Below, piece by piece: positions 7,910 to 17,034 of a DNA stretch of 50,265 nucleotides (positions are counted from its first letter, which is position 1; every line of letters starts with the position of its first letter). The notes under the pieces were generated by a model. That model was not told the origin of the DNA. It worked only from the letters and a program-made list of their open reading frames with translations, and ran no database searches. The stretch is from Gammaproteobacteria bacterium (lineage in GTDB: Bacteria > Pseudomonadota > Gammaproteobacteria > UBA6429 > Thiohalophilaceae): the NCBI GenBank assembly GCA_030617815.1, contig JAUWUS010000006.1, positions 1 to 50,265 on the forward strand. Direction: 5' to 3'. Position numbers and translations under genes: made by a program.

Positions 7910-8755
7910 ATGGAAAGCCAACAACAATACCCACAACAATTTAGTTTTGAGTTTTTCCCTCCAAAAACAGCCGAAGGTACTGAGAAACTTATTAAAGTCA
8001 GAGAAAAACTTGGTGCAGTAAAACCAAAATATTTCTCAGTGACTTTTGGTGCTGGCGGCAGCACTCAGCAAGGAACTTTCGATACCGTTACTTCTATACA
8101 GCAAGCCGGATATCAAGCTGCGCCACATTTATCCTGCATAGGTTCAAGCAAAGAAAATATTCGTGAAATCTTAAAAGATTATATGGATAAAGGTATCAGT
8201 CGTATTGTTACTTTACGTGGCGACATGCCCTCAGGGACGCATGAAATAGGCGAGTTCCGATATGCCAATGAACTGGTTGAATTTATTCGTAGCGAAACCA
8301 ATGATTACTTTCACATTGAAGTGGCCGCTTATCCGGAATTTCATCCTCAGGCAACCTCCGCAGAAGATGATTTAAATAACTTCAAACGAAAAATTGAAGC
8401 CGGTGCAAATAGTGCTATTACTCAGTATTTCTTTAACCCTGATGCTTATTTTCGCTTTGTTAATGATTGTGAAGATCTCAATATAAACATCCCAATTGTT
8501 CCTGGTATTATGCCAATCACTAATTATACTCAACTGGCTCGTTTCTCAGACATGTGCGGCGCAGAAATACCACGCTGGATCCGAAAACGTCTTGAAAGTT
8601 ATGGCGATGATAAAGATTCTATTAAAGCATTCGGTGAAGAAGTCATAACTGAAATGTGCCATCAACTCCTTGAAGCAGGTGCCCCAGGATTACATTTTTA
8701 CACCATGAATATGTCAGCACCAACATTGGCTATATGGAAAAATCTCGGATTATAA
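7910..8755 (+). CDS. metF: Methylenetetrahydrofolate reductase
   Basis: MetF reduces 5,10-methylene-THF to 5-methyl-THF, the methyl donor for remaking methionine from the homocysteine released by AhcY. The protein is 281 residues from the ATG at 7910, which is normal. A TTG four codons earlier (7898) could also start it, but no clear ribosome site favours either. Motifs seen are FEFFPPKTAEG at the N terminus, SVTFGAGGSTQ, HLSCIGSS, TLRGDMP, QYFFNPDAYFRF and PGIMPITNY, as in the FAD-dependent bacterial enzyme. It follows ahcY by 93 bases with a hairpin between, so it is probably partly co-transcribed. The methionine synthase that uses its product is not in the window. Confidence 0.96.
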   Translation: MESQQQYPQQFSFEFFPPKTAEGTEKLIKVREKLGAVKPKYFSVTFGAGGSTQQGTFDTVTSIQQAGYQAAPHLSCIGSSKENIREILKDYMDKGISRIVTLRGDMPSGTHEIGEFRYANELVEFIRSETNDYFHIEVAAYPEFHPQATSAEDDLNNFKRKIEAGANSAITQYFFNPDAYFRFVNDCEDLNINIPIVPGIMPITNYTQLARFSDMCGAEIPRWIRKRLESYGDDKDSIKAFGEEVITEMCHQLLEAGAPGLHFYTMNMSAPTLAIWKNLGL

Positions 8756-8834
8756 TTAAGTTTCGTGATCACCTTCACGCATATAGCATAATAAAATGAT
8801 TTATCATGGCTTTATAAATAAAAAGGGGAAAATA

Positions 8835-9041
8835 ATGAATCAGGAATTAAAAATTTTAATACTTAAAATATCTCAGGCAATTTCATTGCTTATTGGTGTT
8901 ATTTTTACCAGCTACAATTTATTCAGTTTAAAAGTTATTGAAAAAGGTTATTATTATCACGATGATAATCAACTATGGTTAGCATTCGGTCTTAGTTTTT
9001 TAACCATTACATATCTCATTCGTAATTGGAATAAGTTATAA
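8835..9041 (+). CDS. Small two-helix membrane protein, unknown
   Basis: This 68-residue protein begins at the ATG at 8835, behind AAAAAGGGG. A longer frame from 8796 lacks a ribosome site. Two hydrophobic segments are visible: about residues 10-30 (ISQAISLLIGVIFTSYNLF) and 46-60 (LWLAFGLSFLTITYLI). A polar, tyrosine-rich hairpin with KGYYYHDDNQ lies between them. I do not recognise the family. It lies between metF and rsmE and is closed by a strong terminator, so it could be the last gene of the methyl-cycle unit or stand alone. Good ribosome site, sensible membrane topology and its terminator argue that it is real. Confidence 0.65.
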   Translation: MNQELKILILKISQAISLLIGVIFTSYNLFSLKVIEKGYYYHDDNQLWLAFGLSFLTITYLIRNWNKL

Positions 9042-9065
9042 GATCAAACTAAACTATATCCTGTT

Positions 9066-9095
9066 AAAAAAGGCGATTATTTCGCCTTTTTTTTG
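9066..9095 (+). terminator. Rho-independent terminator
   Basis: AAAAAAGGCGA, a short loop, then TCGCC followed by eight or more T. This is a textbook intrinsic terminator 25 bases after the small membrane protein and before rsmE. Confidence 0.88.
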
Positions 9096-9128
9096 TTTTT
9101 CCCCAATAAATTATGTAACCTTTAAGTT

Positions 9129-9860
9129 ATGCGTATCCCAAGAATATATCTTTCACAACATCTTGAATCTAATAAACTTGTCGAATTAAAAGATAGTAGT
9201 TTTCAACATGTGATAAAAGTATTGCGTTTGAAAGAAGAATATCCGTTATTTGTTTTTGATGGTCAGGGAAATGAATATTCTGCTTCAATAAAACAAATTA
9301 ATAAGAAAAATACTTTTATCAATATTGGAAAAAATATTAACTCTACAACAGAATCTAATTTATCTATTCATTTGGGGCTAGGTATCTCAAAAGGTGAACG
9401 AATGGATTTTGCTATTCAAAAAGCAGTCGAATTGGGAGTAACAAAAATCACACCATTATTTACAGAACATTGCGTGGTTAACCTTGATGAAAAAAGAATT
9501 CAAAAGCGATTGCACCACTGGCAAGGAATTATTATCAGTTCCTGCGAACAAAGCGGCCGGAATATTTTACCCATTCTGAATACAACAACAACTCTATTAG
9601 AATGGGCAAAATCTATAAATGAAACATGTATTGTATTTGATCCTATAGCAACTATGACTTTAAAAAAAGTCACACCTGAAAGTAATACCGTTAACCTGCT
9701 AATTGGGCCAGAAGGAGGCTTGAGTACTAAAGAAATTTCAGAGTTAGAAAAGAAAACAAATTTTCATATAGTAAAATTTGGACCACGCATTTTACGTACT
9801 GAAACAGCTACTATTTCCGCCATAACAGCCATTCAAATGCTTTGGGGTGATTTACTTTAA
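9129..9860 (+). CDS. rsmE: 16S rRNA m3U1498 methyltransferase RsmE
   Basis: RsmE methylates N3 of U1498 in 16S rRNA, using SAM in the cytoplasm. The 243-residue length is typical. Family marks are the N-terminal RNA-binding part (RIPRIYLSQ, HVIKVLRLK) and the SPOUT knot with GLGISKGERMDFAIQKAVELGV, then NLLIGPEGGLS near residue 197, and FGPRILRTETATISAI at the C terminus. The start at 9129 lacks a strong ribosome site. It is convergent with the Pil-Chp cluster, with a gap of only 12 bases to chpC. It is another SAM consumer beside the SAM-cycle genes, though this is a common genomic neighbourhood and need not be regulatory. Confidence 0.95.
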   Translation: MRIPRIYLSQHLESNKLVELKDSSFQHVIKVLRLKEEYPLFVFDGQGNEYSASIKQINKKNTFINIGKNINSTTESNLSIHLGLGISKGERMDFAIQKAVELGVTKITPLFTEHCVVNLDEKRIQKRLHHWQGIIISSCEQSGRNILPILNTTTTLLEWAKSINETCIVFDPIATMTLKKVTPESNTVNLLIGPEGGLSTKEISELEKKTNFHIVKFGPRILRTETATISAITAIQMLWGDLL

Positions 9861-9872
9861 ATAAAAATATTA

Positions 9873-10358
9873 TTATAAACTCAACTGGGTCAAACGTTTC
9901 TCAATTTCATCAATGTCAGGAATCACAGCTTTCATCCCATTCAGATCAACAAAGCCACCTATAGCCTGCCTGTTGTCTTCATCAGCTTTGTCTTCCAAGC
10001 CATGCTCTGGCACAACAACAAGACTGGGAATACCTTGCGACAAGACAGCAACATAAGGCAACTGAGCATTACCAATAATCGTATTTAAAACCGCTATCCG
10101 ACTGTTTTGTACTGGCGCTTGCAATTCTTTACCGCTCATTGCTTCAAATGAAATTAAAGGTACTCTTTTTTCACGCCATTCAATATAACCAAGAAACCAT
10201 TCAGGCGCTTCATCGATCGGTGTCGGTTCTTTATAAACAATAACTTCTGCTACCGCAGCATTCGGTAACAAAACTGTTTCATCGTATAACGGAATAGTTA
10301 AACAATGAATGACTCCTTCCATTTTACCTGCGGCAACTATTTTTTTTGTATCTGCCAT
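9873..10358 (-). CDS. chpC: CheW-domain protein ChpC
   Basis: This 161-residue CheW-like adaptor is the last gene of the Pil-Chp cluster. CheW domains link chemoreceptors to the CheA-type kinase. The CheW pattern is visible as CLTIPLYDETVLLPNAAVAEVI, EWFLGYIEWREKRVPLISFEAMSG (the conserved W-R-x-x-P-L-I block), and the C-terminal GGFVDLNGMKAVIPDIDEI. It has no membrane segment. The gene starts 15 bases after chpB, so it is co-transcribed with it. By position it equals Pseudomonas chpC, which is proposed to connect further receptors to ChpA. Identification rests on domain plus position; confidence in the symbol is moderate. Confidence 0.82.
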   Translation of the reverse strand: MADTKKIVAAGKMEGVIHCLTIPLYDETVLLPNAAVAEVIVYKEPTPIDEAPEWFLGYIEWREKRVPLISFEAMSGKELQAPVQNSRIAVLNTIIGNAQLPYVAVLSQGIPSLVVVPEHGLEDKADEDNRQAIGGFVDLNGMKAVIPDIDEIEKRLTQLSL

Positions 10359-10373
10359 ATCGCTATCTACCTT

Positions 10374-11390
10374 TTAATGTATATTTTTATAAAAAGTTAC
10401 AAGTTGTTTTGCTAACATTTCAGGTGTACCACTAAAATTTACTGGTACTTTTTTTGCAACACTCTCTGACATTGCACTAATCACACAACTCGCAGGATCC
10501 TGCACCCAAACCTGACCACCTTTTTTTTCCAATACTTCGCATCCATCAACACCATCATCACACATACCACTGAATATAATGGCACCTGCATTATTTTTAT
10601 AGCGCAATGCAACATCATTAATCGTGGCATTAATAGAAGGCTTGTAATTTTCCAGTTCTGTAATTGTTTTATATTCAACAGCTCCAATAGGATTAATTAC
10701 TAAACGTTTATCTGTTGGTAAAACCAATACTTCCTGGTGTTTAATAACATGGCCCTCTTTAGCGACAAAAACTTTAAATTCCGTATAACGATCTAATTGC
10801 TCTGCTAATAATGAAACAAAATTTTCACCTAAATGTTGCGCGACAATAAAAGTAACTGGTAAATCTTTAGGAATCTCTGATAAAAAATGTTTAAGCGCGT
10901 CCGGCCCACCTAAAGAAGCACCTAAAACCCAAACATTTTTTGCTAACTCATCTTTGCCTTTATCAGTAACCTGATTATACTGCTCAAAAAGTTCTACTTT
11001 TGAAAAATCTGCTTCCCAACTAGTTCTACCGGTTATATCAGCGATCTTCTCTAATAATTTATTATTCCATTTTGATGATGACTTAGCTTCATTTAGAGTT
11101 AATGCAGATATATCATTAATAATGACGGGTATTTTTGATTGCTCTAATAACTGCTCTAAATATTCAAGATGCTCATCTTCTATCGCTTCTACATCAAAAA
11201 GCACAACATCACTTTTAACATTGTCCAGTTTAATTATGAATTTTTCAGTCAAAGACTCATTTAATACAACATTAATACCGTTATGTTCCATCGTCCTTTG
11301 TAAATAATTTCGATGGCTGACGGAATCAGATGTAATGGCAATGCGTATATTATCGGTTTCGTTTTGCATTATATTTGGGGGTATATGCAC
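10374..11390 (-). CDS. chpB: CheB-type protein-glutamate methylesterase ChpB
   Basis: ChpB removes methyl groups from the receptor PilJ, opposing PilK. In this 338-residue protein the C-terminal CheB domain is clear: the catalytic serine loop VLGASLGGPDALKHFL, the histidine loop VAQHLGENFV, and the final FSGMCDDGVDGCEVL with its conserved aspartate. The N-terminal 120 residues resemble a receiver domain (IRIAITSDS, VVLFDVEAIEDE), but the usual phosphoacceptor context has decayed, so response to phosphorylation is doubtful. That matches Pil-Chp ChpB proteins in general. It lies between chpA (28 bases upstream) and chpC in one operon. Confidence 0.88.
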   Translation of the reverse strand: MHIPPNIMQNETDNIRIAITSDSVSHRNYLQRTMEHNGINVVLNESLTEKFIIKLDNVKSDVVLFDVEAIEDEHLEYLEQLLEQSKIPVIINDISALTLNEAKSSSKWNNKLLEKIADITGRTSWEADFSKVELFEQYNQVTDKGKDELAKNVWVLGASLGGPDALKHFLSEIPKDLPVTFIVAQHLGENFVSLLAEQLDRYTEFKVFVAKEGHVIKHQEVLVLPTDKRLVINPIGAVEYKTITELENYKPSINATINDVALRYKNNAGAIIFSGMCDDGVDGCEVLEKKGGQVWVQDPASCVISAMSESVAKKVPVNFSGTPEMLAKQLVTFYKNIH

Positions 11391-11418
11391 TGAATAATTT
11401 GTAATTAAGAAAGTGGCT

Positions 11419-14400
11419 CTATATTTCCTGTCCTGTTAAAACAGCTATATTGCCCATAAGATCTGTTTCAGTAAACGGCTTGCCCATATAGATGTTCACA
11501 CCGATAGAAGCTGCACGATCACGATGTTTTTGTCCAGTACGTGAAGTAATCATTATAATAGGTATATTCTTTAATCGTTCATCACTGCGCATATTCGTTG
11601 CTAATTCAAAGCCATCCATTCTTGGCATTTCTACATCAAGCAACATTATGTCCGGAATAACATCCTGCAACTGCGCCAGAGCATCAACCCCGTCTTTCGC
11701 TGCAACTACGCGCATCTCATGGCGTTCTAATAATCGTGTAGTGACCTTACGTACAGTAATTGAATCATCCACCACCATAACTAAAGGTGTAGTGTCTTTT
11801 ACTTCTTCAGGAGCAACTGCGACTGGTGTCACAACAGCTTGAATTTTATCTGTAGAAGTAGCTGCAAGGCGAATTAACATAGCCAAATCAATAATTAAAA
11901 CAACACTACCATCACCCATAACGGTAGCACCTGATATTCCCCTTAAGGTACTAAGTTGTGGCCCTACAGATTTCACCACAATTTCACGACTACCCAACAA
12001 ATTATCAACTAAAATCGCAGCACGTTGTTCACCACTTCTAACCATTAGCATTGGTAATTGTTTATCATCATCAGCCAGCCGCATTTCATGAGTGCCCATG
12101 ACAGTACCAAGGTGCATAAACTTATAATCTTCATTAACCCAATTATAAGTTTTTTCTTCCGTTGCCATTATTTCTTTAATTTCTCCAGCGTTAATACGTT
12201 CGACACCTTCTACACTCAGTAACGGGATAGCATAAGTATCATCACCAATCATCACCATTAAGGCACGTGATATAGCCAGAGTTAATGGCAGGCTAACAGT
12301 AAAGGTAGTCCCTTGATCTTTTTCTGTATCAATATTAAAAATACCACCCAGTTGTTTAATTTCGGTATTAACAACATCCATACCAACGCCACGACCTGCA
12401 ATCTGACTAACGGATTTGGCAGTACTAAAACCGGACTGCATAATCATCTCTAGCAACTGTTCTTTAGTAACAGCATCTTCTGTTTTAATTAGTCCTTTAT
12501 CTATCGCTTTATTGCGAATAGCCTCGAGATCAATACCCGCACCATCATCTTTAATTTTAATGAGGATATTAGAACCCTCATTAGAAATTGAAAAATGAAT
12601 ACTTCCAGATTCAGGTTTGCCTGCTTTTTTCCTTTCTGCCGGTGATTCAATACCATGCGCTACCGCATTACGTAACATATGTTCTATCGGTGAAATAATT
12701 CGTTCCAGCACGGTACGATCCAGTTCTGAATCCACACCTTCTAAATGTAAATCAGCATGTTTACCCAATTCACCACATGTTTGGCGCACAATACGACGCA
12801 AGCGTGCAGCCTGACCGGAGAAAGGCACCATACGTGTACGCATCAATCCTTCTTGCAAGTCAGTATTTACACGTGATTGTTGCAATAAAAGTGTTTCTGA
12901 TTCGCGAGTCAAATTATTTAAAATACCACGTAGACTATCCAAATCGCCTAATGACTCCATCATAGCGCGCGATAAATGTTGCATAGTGGTAAAACGATCC
13001 ATTTCCAACGGATCAAAATTTTCCTGAGCAGAGCTTAAGTCTTCATTCTTATATTCAATTTGTGTTTCAGTTTCAATTTCAAATTGACGCAATTGTTCAC
13101 GTAAACGATTTACCGTGTCATCAAATTCTGTAATGTTGTAACGGAAATTATTTGTTTGCTGCTCTAACCGTGAACGGTAGATACTTACTTCACCAGCAAA
13201 ATTCACCAGATTATCTAATAAATCTGCCCGTACCCGAACTTGTTCAGATTTAACACGCCCTAATTGACGCCGGTCATGCTCATCTTCTTTAATGGCATCA
13301 GGTACATTTTCTTCTGTTGCAACTTTTTGTATTTCTTCTTTAGTTAGATCAAGAGAAATGACATTAGCAATATCTGTTTCAGAATTTGCAACCTCTTCTG
13401 TAATTTCAGGTAATTCTAAATCAGGAAGTGTTATTGAGTTTTCAACCTCAACATTTAAATCTATTTTTAATTCTTCTTTAAGTTTTTCAAGCTCAGAGAG
13501 CTCAACCATGGGAGAATTTAACGAAGATTCATCATTAATATCCACAGCACTTTCAAAAACGAATTCTTCGTCACTAACAATGCCACGATTTTCTAACATT
13601 GCATCAACTTCATTAATAAGATCCGTTGCCGCCGTCAAACCTGAGTGAGCTTGTACCAACTCCAACATTTTCACTAAACGATCCTGAGCTCGCTGCACCA
13701 GATCAAACATGGGTTTCGATGCCTGCATATGTCCGTCAACAACAGCGGTTAACAGTGATTCTATGCTATGACCTAAATCTCCCAGTTCCGCAATACCTGC
13801 CATACGTGCACCACCTTTTAAAGTATGCAAATGACGTTGTAGTGCTTTTACAAATTGCTCTTCGTCGGGAGTTGATATCCATTCATGAATAATTTGATCA
13901 CTTTCTTCAAGAATTTCCGTTCCTTCCTCAAGAAAAATTTCCAATAACTCTTCATCATAATCCGACAGGGGTACATTGTTAACAACAGATTCTGCAACTT
14001 CAATATCGTTCATTTCAACGATGGGCGCAATATCTTCAGATTCAATATCTTCAGATTCAATATCTTTAGGTTCAATATCTTTAGGTAAATTATCAATTCG
14101 AGACAATAACGCTTCGTGCTCAGGTAATACGGCACCCGCTTGATCAAGGCAATCTACCGTGCTTTCTATTAATTCAATAGTATTTTCTAATTCAGTTAAT
14201 GCAACCTGAGGTAGTGCTGCCTCAACATCTTGTAAATGTTTCACATAACTTTCAAAATGACTACAAACTACTGCTACCGATTGTACACCCGTAGTACGAG
14301 AGCTTCCGGTTAAAGTATGTAAAGCACGCAGTAAAACATGGCTAGCTTCTGTTTCGCCATTATTCCAGTCAACAATATATTGTTTAAGAGAATGGCAGTG

Positions 14401-17034
14401 GGTAGCAACTTCTTTTCGATAAATATCCAGTAATGCAGTATCAATATCTACAGGTGGTAACTCAGCCTCTACAATTTCAACCAGGGGTTCTTCTTCAATC
14501 TCTGTAAGTGTAATTATTTCAGGCTCAGATTCTACTTTTATTTCAGGTACTGATTCTGTTTGAATCTCATCACTTACTACAGCATCTATATTTATTGATT
14601 TACCCTGACTTAGTGCGTCAGCATATTCCATTAATGTTAAAATGCTTTTCCCCGGCTTTTTATTAATTTTAAAAAGTTCAAACAAATCGGGTAAAGTCTG
14701 TTTACCGCGCTCCATTAATTCAAGTATTTCCGGATTAACTTTAATGGTACTGTCAAGCACTCGATTGAGCATATTTTCAAATGCCCAGGCAAACTCACCC
14801 AGATCAATTGCTCCAACCAAACGACCACTACCTTTTAAAGTATGGTATGCACGTCGCATTTCTTTTAATGGTTCATCATTCGCTGTATTGTTAATCCAAC
14901 CTGGAAGAAGTCCCGAAATAGTTTCATAAGCTTCTTCTGCTTCTTCCATAAAGATTTCAATAATTTCATCATCAATCGTATCATCTAATAAAGAAGGTTC
15001 TTTAACCGGCTCAGGTGGAACTGAAGATACCTGAATAGATTCAATTTCTATTGCAGGCGGCGCAGTAATAGAATCTTCATCGTTAGTTAAAATTTCATCA
15101 GCAGATATTTCTTCGCTTTCAAACTCAAGACCTTCATCCAATGTTATGTCGTCAAGACTAATGTCATCATCAACTGATGATGCAACATCGGTCAATTCTA
15201 AACTTAAATCATCGAGTGACATATTTTCATTAGAGACTTCGGGGAGATTATCAGAAACATCTGCTGCCTCAACAGATTCTTCTTCTATTACCCCTAACTG
15301 GGCATCTTCTTCTACTTCAGCGACAACATCCGTATTAATACCCAAAGCTTGCAAGCTTTGCTCTGCAACAGTAAGAATAGCCTCAGGTTGTCCCCAGTTC
15401 CCCATCAACGATTCCATATAGTATTCCAGGCTACTAATTGCATCAGCCAGATTATTCATATCGCTAAAAGAAGGGGGGATAGTTTCGTTAATAAGTTTAT
15501 TACGAATATAATGAGTTGTTAACGTTAACAGGTTTGCAGCTTCTTCTAATGATAAAATCATTAAGCTACCCTGAATTTGTTCAAGCAATGCAGGAACAGA
15601 GCTTAATTGCTCACGTTCTTCATTATTATTACTAAATTCAGTTAAGGCATCTTTAACTCTCGCCAGGTTAACTTTAGCCTCATCCAAAACAGTTTGCATT
15701 AATTTTTGTTGTTCAGCACCCTGCATTTTCGCAAGTGCAGCATCACCCGCATCGACACCTTCTGCGACCTCAATAGATGCAGCAGCTTTAGCGCTTGACA
15801 TTTCACTCAGAGAATTCTCAACAGCAATCATTGCTGCAGCGACATTCATTAATTCTGTTTCTTCCGCAGTCAGATTACCACTAACAATGCCGTTAATAAC
15901 TTCTGCCTGTTTCAAAACAGCTTCTCGCTGCACACCTAAATTTAACATGGCAAGGGTATCTGCCATTTGCGTCAAAGAACCATGAACGCTTTCAAGCATA
16001 GATAAATCTTTCTCATCCGCACGAACATATACATCAAGCTTGTCTTTAATATTGTTAATATCTTCAACAATAACAGTGGACACTGTTTCCATTAAAGCGG
16101 CATTAGGTGCGGTTAGATCAGCGCGTGCCTGTTCCACAGCCTGAGTATCAGGCATGATATCTTTAAGATTAAAGGCTTCTTTAATCTCTTTTGTATGCTC
16201 ACCTGATGTAGTTGAAGATGCAACGTAATAAAGCAGATTTTTTTCTAACTCTTCAGGAGGAACTTCATCAAGTGCGAACGCCCCAATATCAATAATTTTT
16301 TTAATTTGGCGATCCACGTGCCCCATTAACATTTTTACCGCGACACTGGTATCAACGCCATCATCTTTTAAACTTTCAACCAAACCACTCGCGATCCAAA
16401 AAACGCGTCGGGCCTCATCAGACTCGGATGCTTGAGTTAACTGACTAATAACATCTGCAATTTTTTCCAGTCCAGCTTTAGGATTTTTATTTTGAAACCA
16501 GGATAATAAACCAAGATGATAGTTATGACGTAATTTGCGAGCAAGAGCAGACAAACCTCCATCTTCACCGCTATCAACTGAAAACTCTGCCGCTGGGGCG
16601 GCGACGTTTAAATCAGGAGTGAATAATGCACCTTCACTAAGCAACGCTTCATTTCTGGCTGCACGTATATCATTGAGTAATGGTAATAACACCACCGGCA
16701 TATCAGGGTTGCCCGCTAACAAGTGCTCAAGGTAATCCGGCACTTGTAAAATACCACGCATCAATGTTTCGTATGCATCGTCTTTATTATTTACTTTATT
16801 ATCAAAAATAGCTTTTGAGAGTTTTTCCATTTCCTCTATCGCTAAAGCAGCACCATGCAACTCCACCATTTGCAACGTCCCATGAACCTGATGCAAATAG
16901 TTAATGCAAAAACGCATTTGTGATTCATCAGCAGTATCTTCAACATACGCTTCAAGTGAAGCTTGTGCTTGCTTCAGGGTTTCATCAATTTCAGATTTAA
17001 CCCATTGCAGTATATTTGTATCAACCGTACTCAT
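11419..17034 (-). CDS. chpA: Hybrid CheA-type histidine kinase ChpA
   Basis: ChpA is the central kinase of the type IV pilus chemosensory system; it phosphorylates PilG and PilH in response to PilJ. It has 1871 residues. An N-terminal FimL/Hpt-like region has YLHQVHGTLQMV near residue 48. Three clear Hpt domains follow, with histidines near residues 730 (YHTLKGSG), 904 (LHTLTGSS) and 1069 (LHTLKGGA). Then come the dimerisation and ATPase core (NAVAHGIESP near 1458, GRGVGMDV), a CheW domain, and a C-terminal receiver with LLDVEMPRMDG near 1798. Acidic linkers separate the Hpt domains. It overlaps pilK by four bases (ATGA). Pseudomonas ChpA has more Hpt-like domains, so this one is somewhat shorter. 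Confidence 0.96.
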   Translation of the reverse strand: MSTVDTNILQWVKSEIDETLKQAQASLEAYVEDTADESQMRFCINYLHQVHGTLQMVELHGAALAIEEMEKLSKAIFDNKVNNKDDAYETLMRGILQVPDYLEHLLAGNPDMPVVLLPLLNDIRAARNEALLSEGALFTPDLNVAAPAAEFSVDSGEDGGLSALARKLRHNYHLGLLSWFQNKNPKAGLEKIADVISQLTQASESDEARRVFWIASGLVESLKDDGVDTSVAVKMLMGHVDRQIKKIIDIGAFALDEVPPEELEKNLLYYVASSTTSGEHTKEIKEAFNLKDIMPDTQAVEQARADLTAPNAALMETVSTVIVEDINNIKDKLDVYVRADEKDLSMLESVHGSLTQMADTLAMLNLGVQREAVLKQAEVINGIVSGNLTAEETELMNVAAAMIAVENSLSEMSSAKAAASIEVAEGVDAGDAALAKMQGAEQQKLMQTVLDEAKVNLARVKDALTEFSNNNEEREQLSSVPALLEQIQGSLMILSLEEAANLLTLTTHYIRNKLINETIPPSFSDMNNLADAISSLEYYMESLMGNWGQPEAILTVAEQSLQALGINTDVVAEVEEDAQLGVIEEESVEAADVSDNLPEVSNENMSLDDLSLELTDVASSVDDDISLDDITLDEGLEFESEEISADEILTNDEDSITAPPAIEIESIQVSSVPPEPVKEPSLLDDTIDDEIIEIFMEEAEEAYETISGLLPGWINNTANDEPLKEMRRAYHTLKGSGRLVGAIDLGEFAWAFENMLNRVLDSTIKVNPEILELMERGKQTLPDLFELFKINKKPGKSILTLMEYADALSQGKSINIDAVVSDEIQTESVPEIKVESEPEIITLTEIEEEPLVEIVEAELPPVDIDTALLDIYRKEVATHCHSLKQYIVDWNNGETEASHVLLRALHTLTGSSRTTGVQSVAVVCSHFESYVKHLQDVEAALPQVALTELENTIELIESTVDCLDQAGAVLPEHEALLSRIDNLPKDIEPKDIESEDIESEDIAPIVEMNDIEVAESVVNNVPLSDYDEELLEIFLEEGTEILEESDQIIHEWISTPDEEQFVKALQRHLHTLKGGARMAGIAELGDLGHSIESLLTAVVDGHMQASKPMFDLVQRAQDRLVKMLELVQAHSGLTAATDLINEVDAMLENRGIVSDEEFVFESAVDINDESSLNSPMVELSELEKLKEELKIDLNVEVENSITLPDLELPEITEEVANSETDIANVISLDLTKEEIQKVATEENVPDAIKEDEHDRRQLGRVKSEQVRVRADLLDNLVNFAGEVSIYRSRLEQQTNNFRYNITEFDDTVNRLREQLRQFEIETETQIEYKNEDLSSAQENFDPLEMDRFTTMQHLSRAMMESLGDLDSLRGILNNLTRESETLLLQQSRVNTDLQEGLMRTRMVPFSGQAARLRRIVRQTCGELGKHADLHLEGVDSELDRTVLERIISPIEHMLRNAVAHGIESPAERKKAGKPESGSIHFSISNEGSNILIKIKDDGAGIDLEAIRNKAIDKGLIKTEDAVTKEQLLEMIMQSGFSTAKSVSQIAGRGVGMDVVNTEIKQLGGIFNIDTEKDQGTTFTVSLPLTLAISRALMVMIGDDTYAIPLLSVEGVERINAGEIKEIMATEEKTYNWVNEDYKFMHLGTVMGTHEMRLADDDKQLPMLMVRSGEQRAAILVDNLLGSREIVVKSVGPQLSTLRGISGATVMGDGSVVLIIDLAMLIRLAATSTDKIQAVVTPVAVAPEEVKDTTPLVMVVDDSITVRKVTTRLLERHEMRVVAAKDGVDALAQLQDVIPDIMLLDVEMPRMDGFELATNMRSDERLKNIPIIMITSRTGQKHRDRAASIGVNIYMGKPFTETDLMGNIAVLTGQEI
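14028..14087. repeat. 15-base tandem repeat inside chpA
   Basis: About four copies of a 15-base unit (CAATATCTTCAGATT and close variants) lie in frame in chpA. They encode KDIEP/EDIES repeats in an acidic linker between the second and third clear Hpt domains. Because the unit is five codons long, copy-number changes keep the reading frame. Confidence 0.85.

Noticed and set aside
8796-8834. Longer start for the small membrane protein
   Set aside because: The first 13 codons lack an upstream ribosome site, while the ATG at 8835 has AAAAAGGGG at good spacing.
14028-14087. Possible CRISPR-like repeat
   Set aside because: The unit is 15 bases with no spacers and is in frame with chpA, encoding a linker.
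11492-16735. Many open frames of 60-118 codons on the plus strand within chpA
   Set aside because: They are antisense shadows of a long coding frame with serine-rich, low-complexity translations and no ribosome sites.
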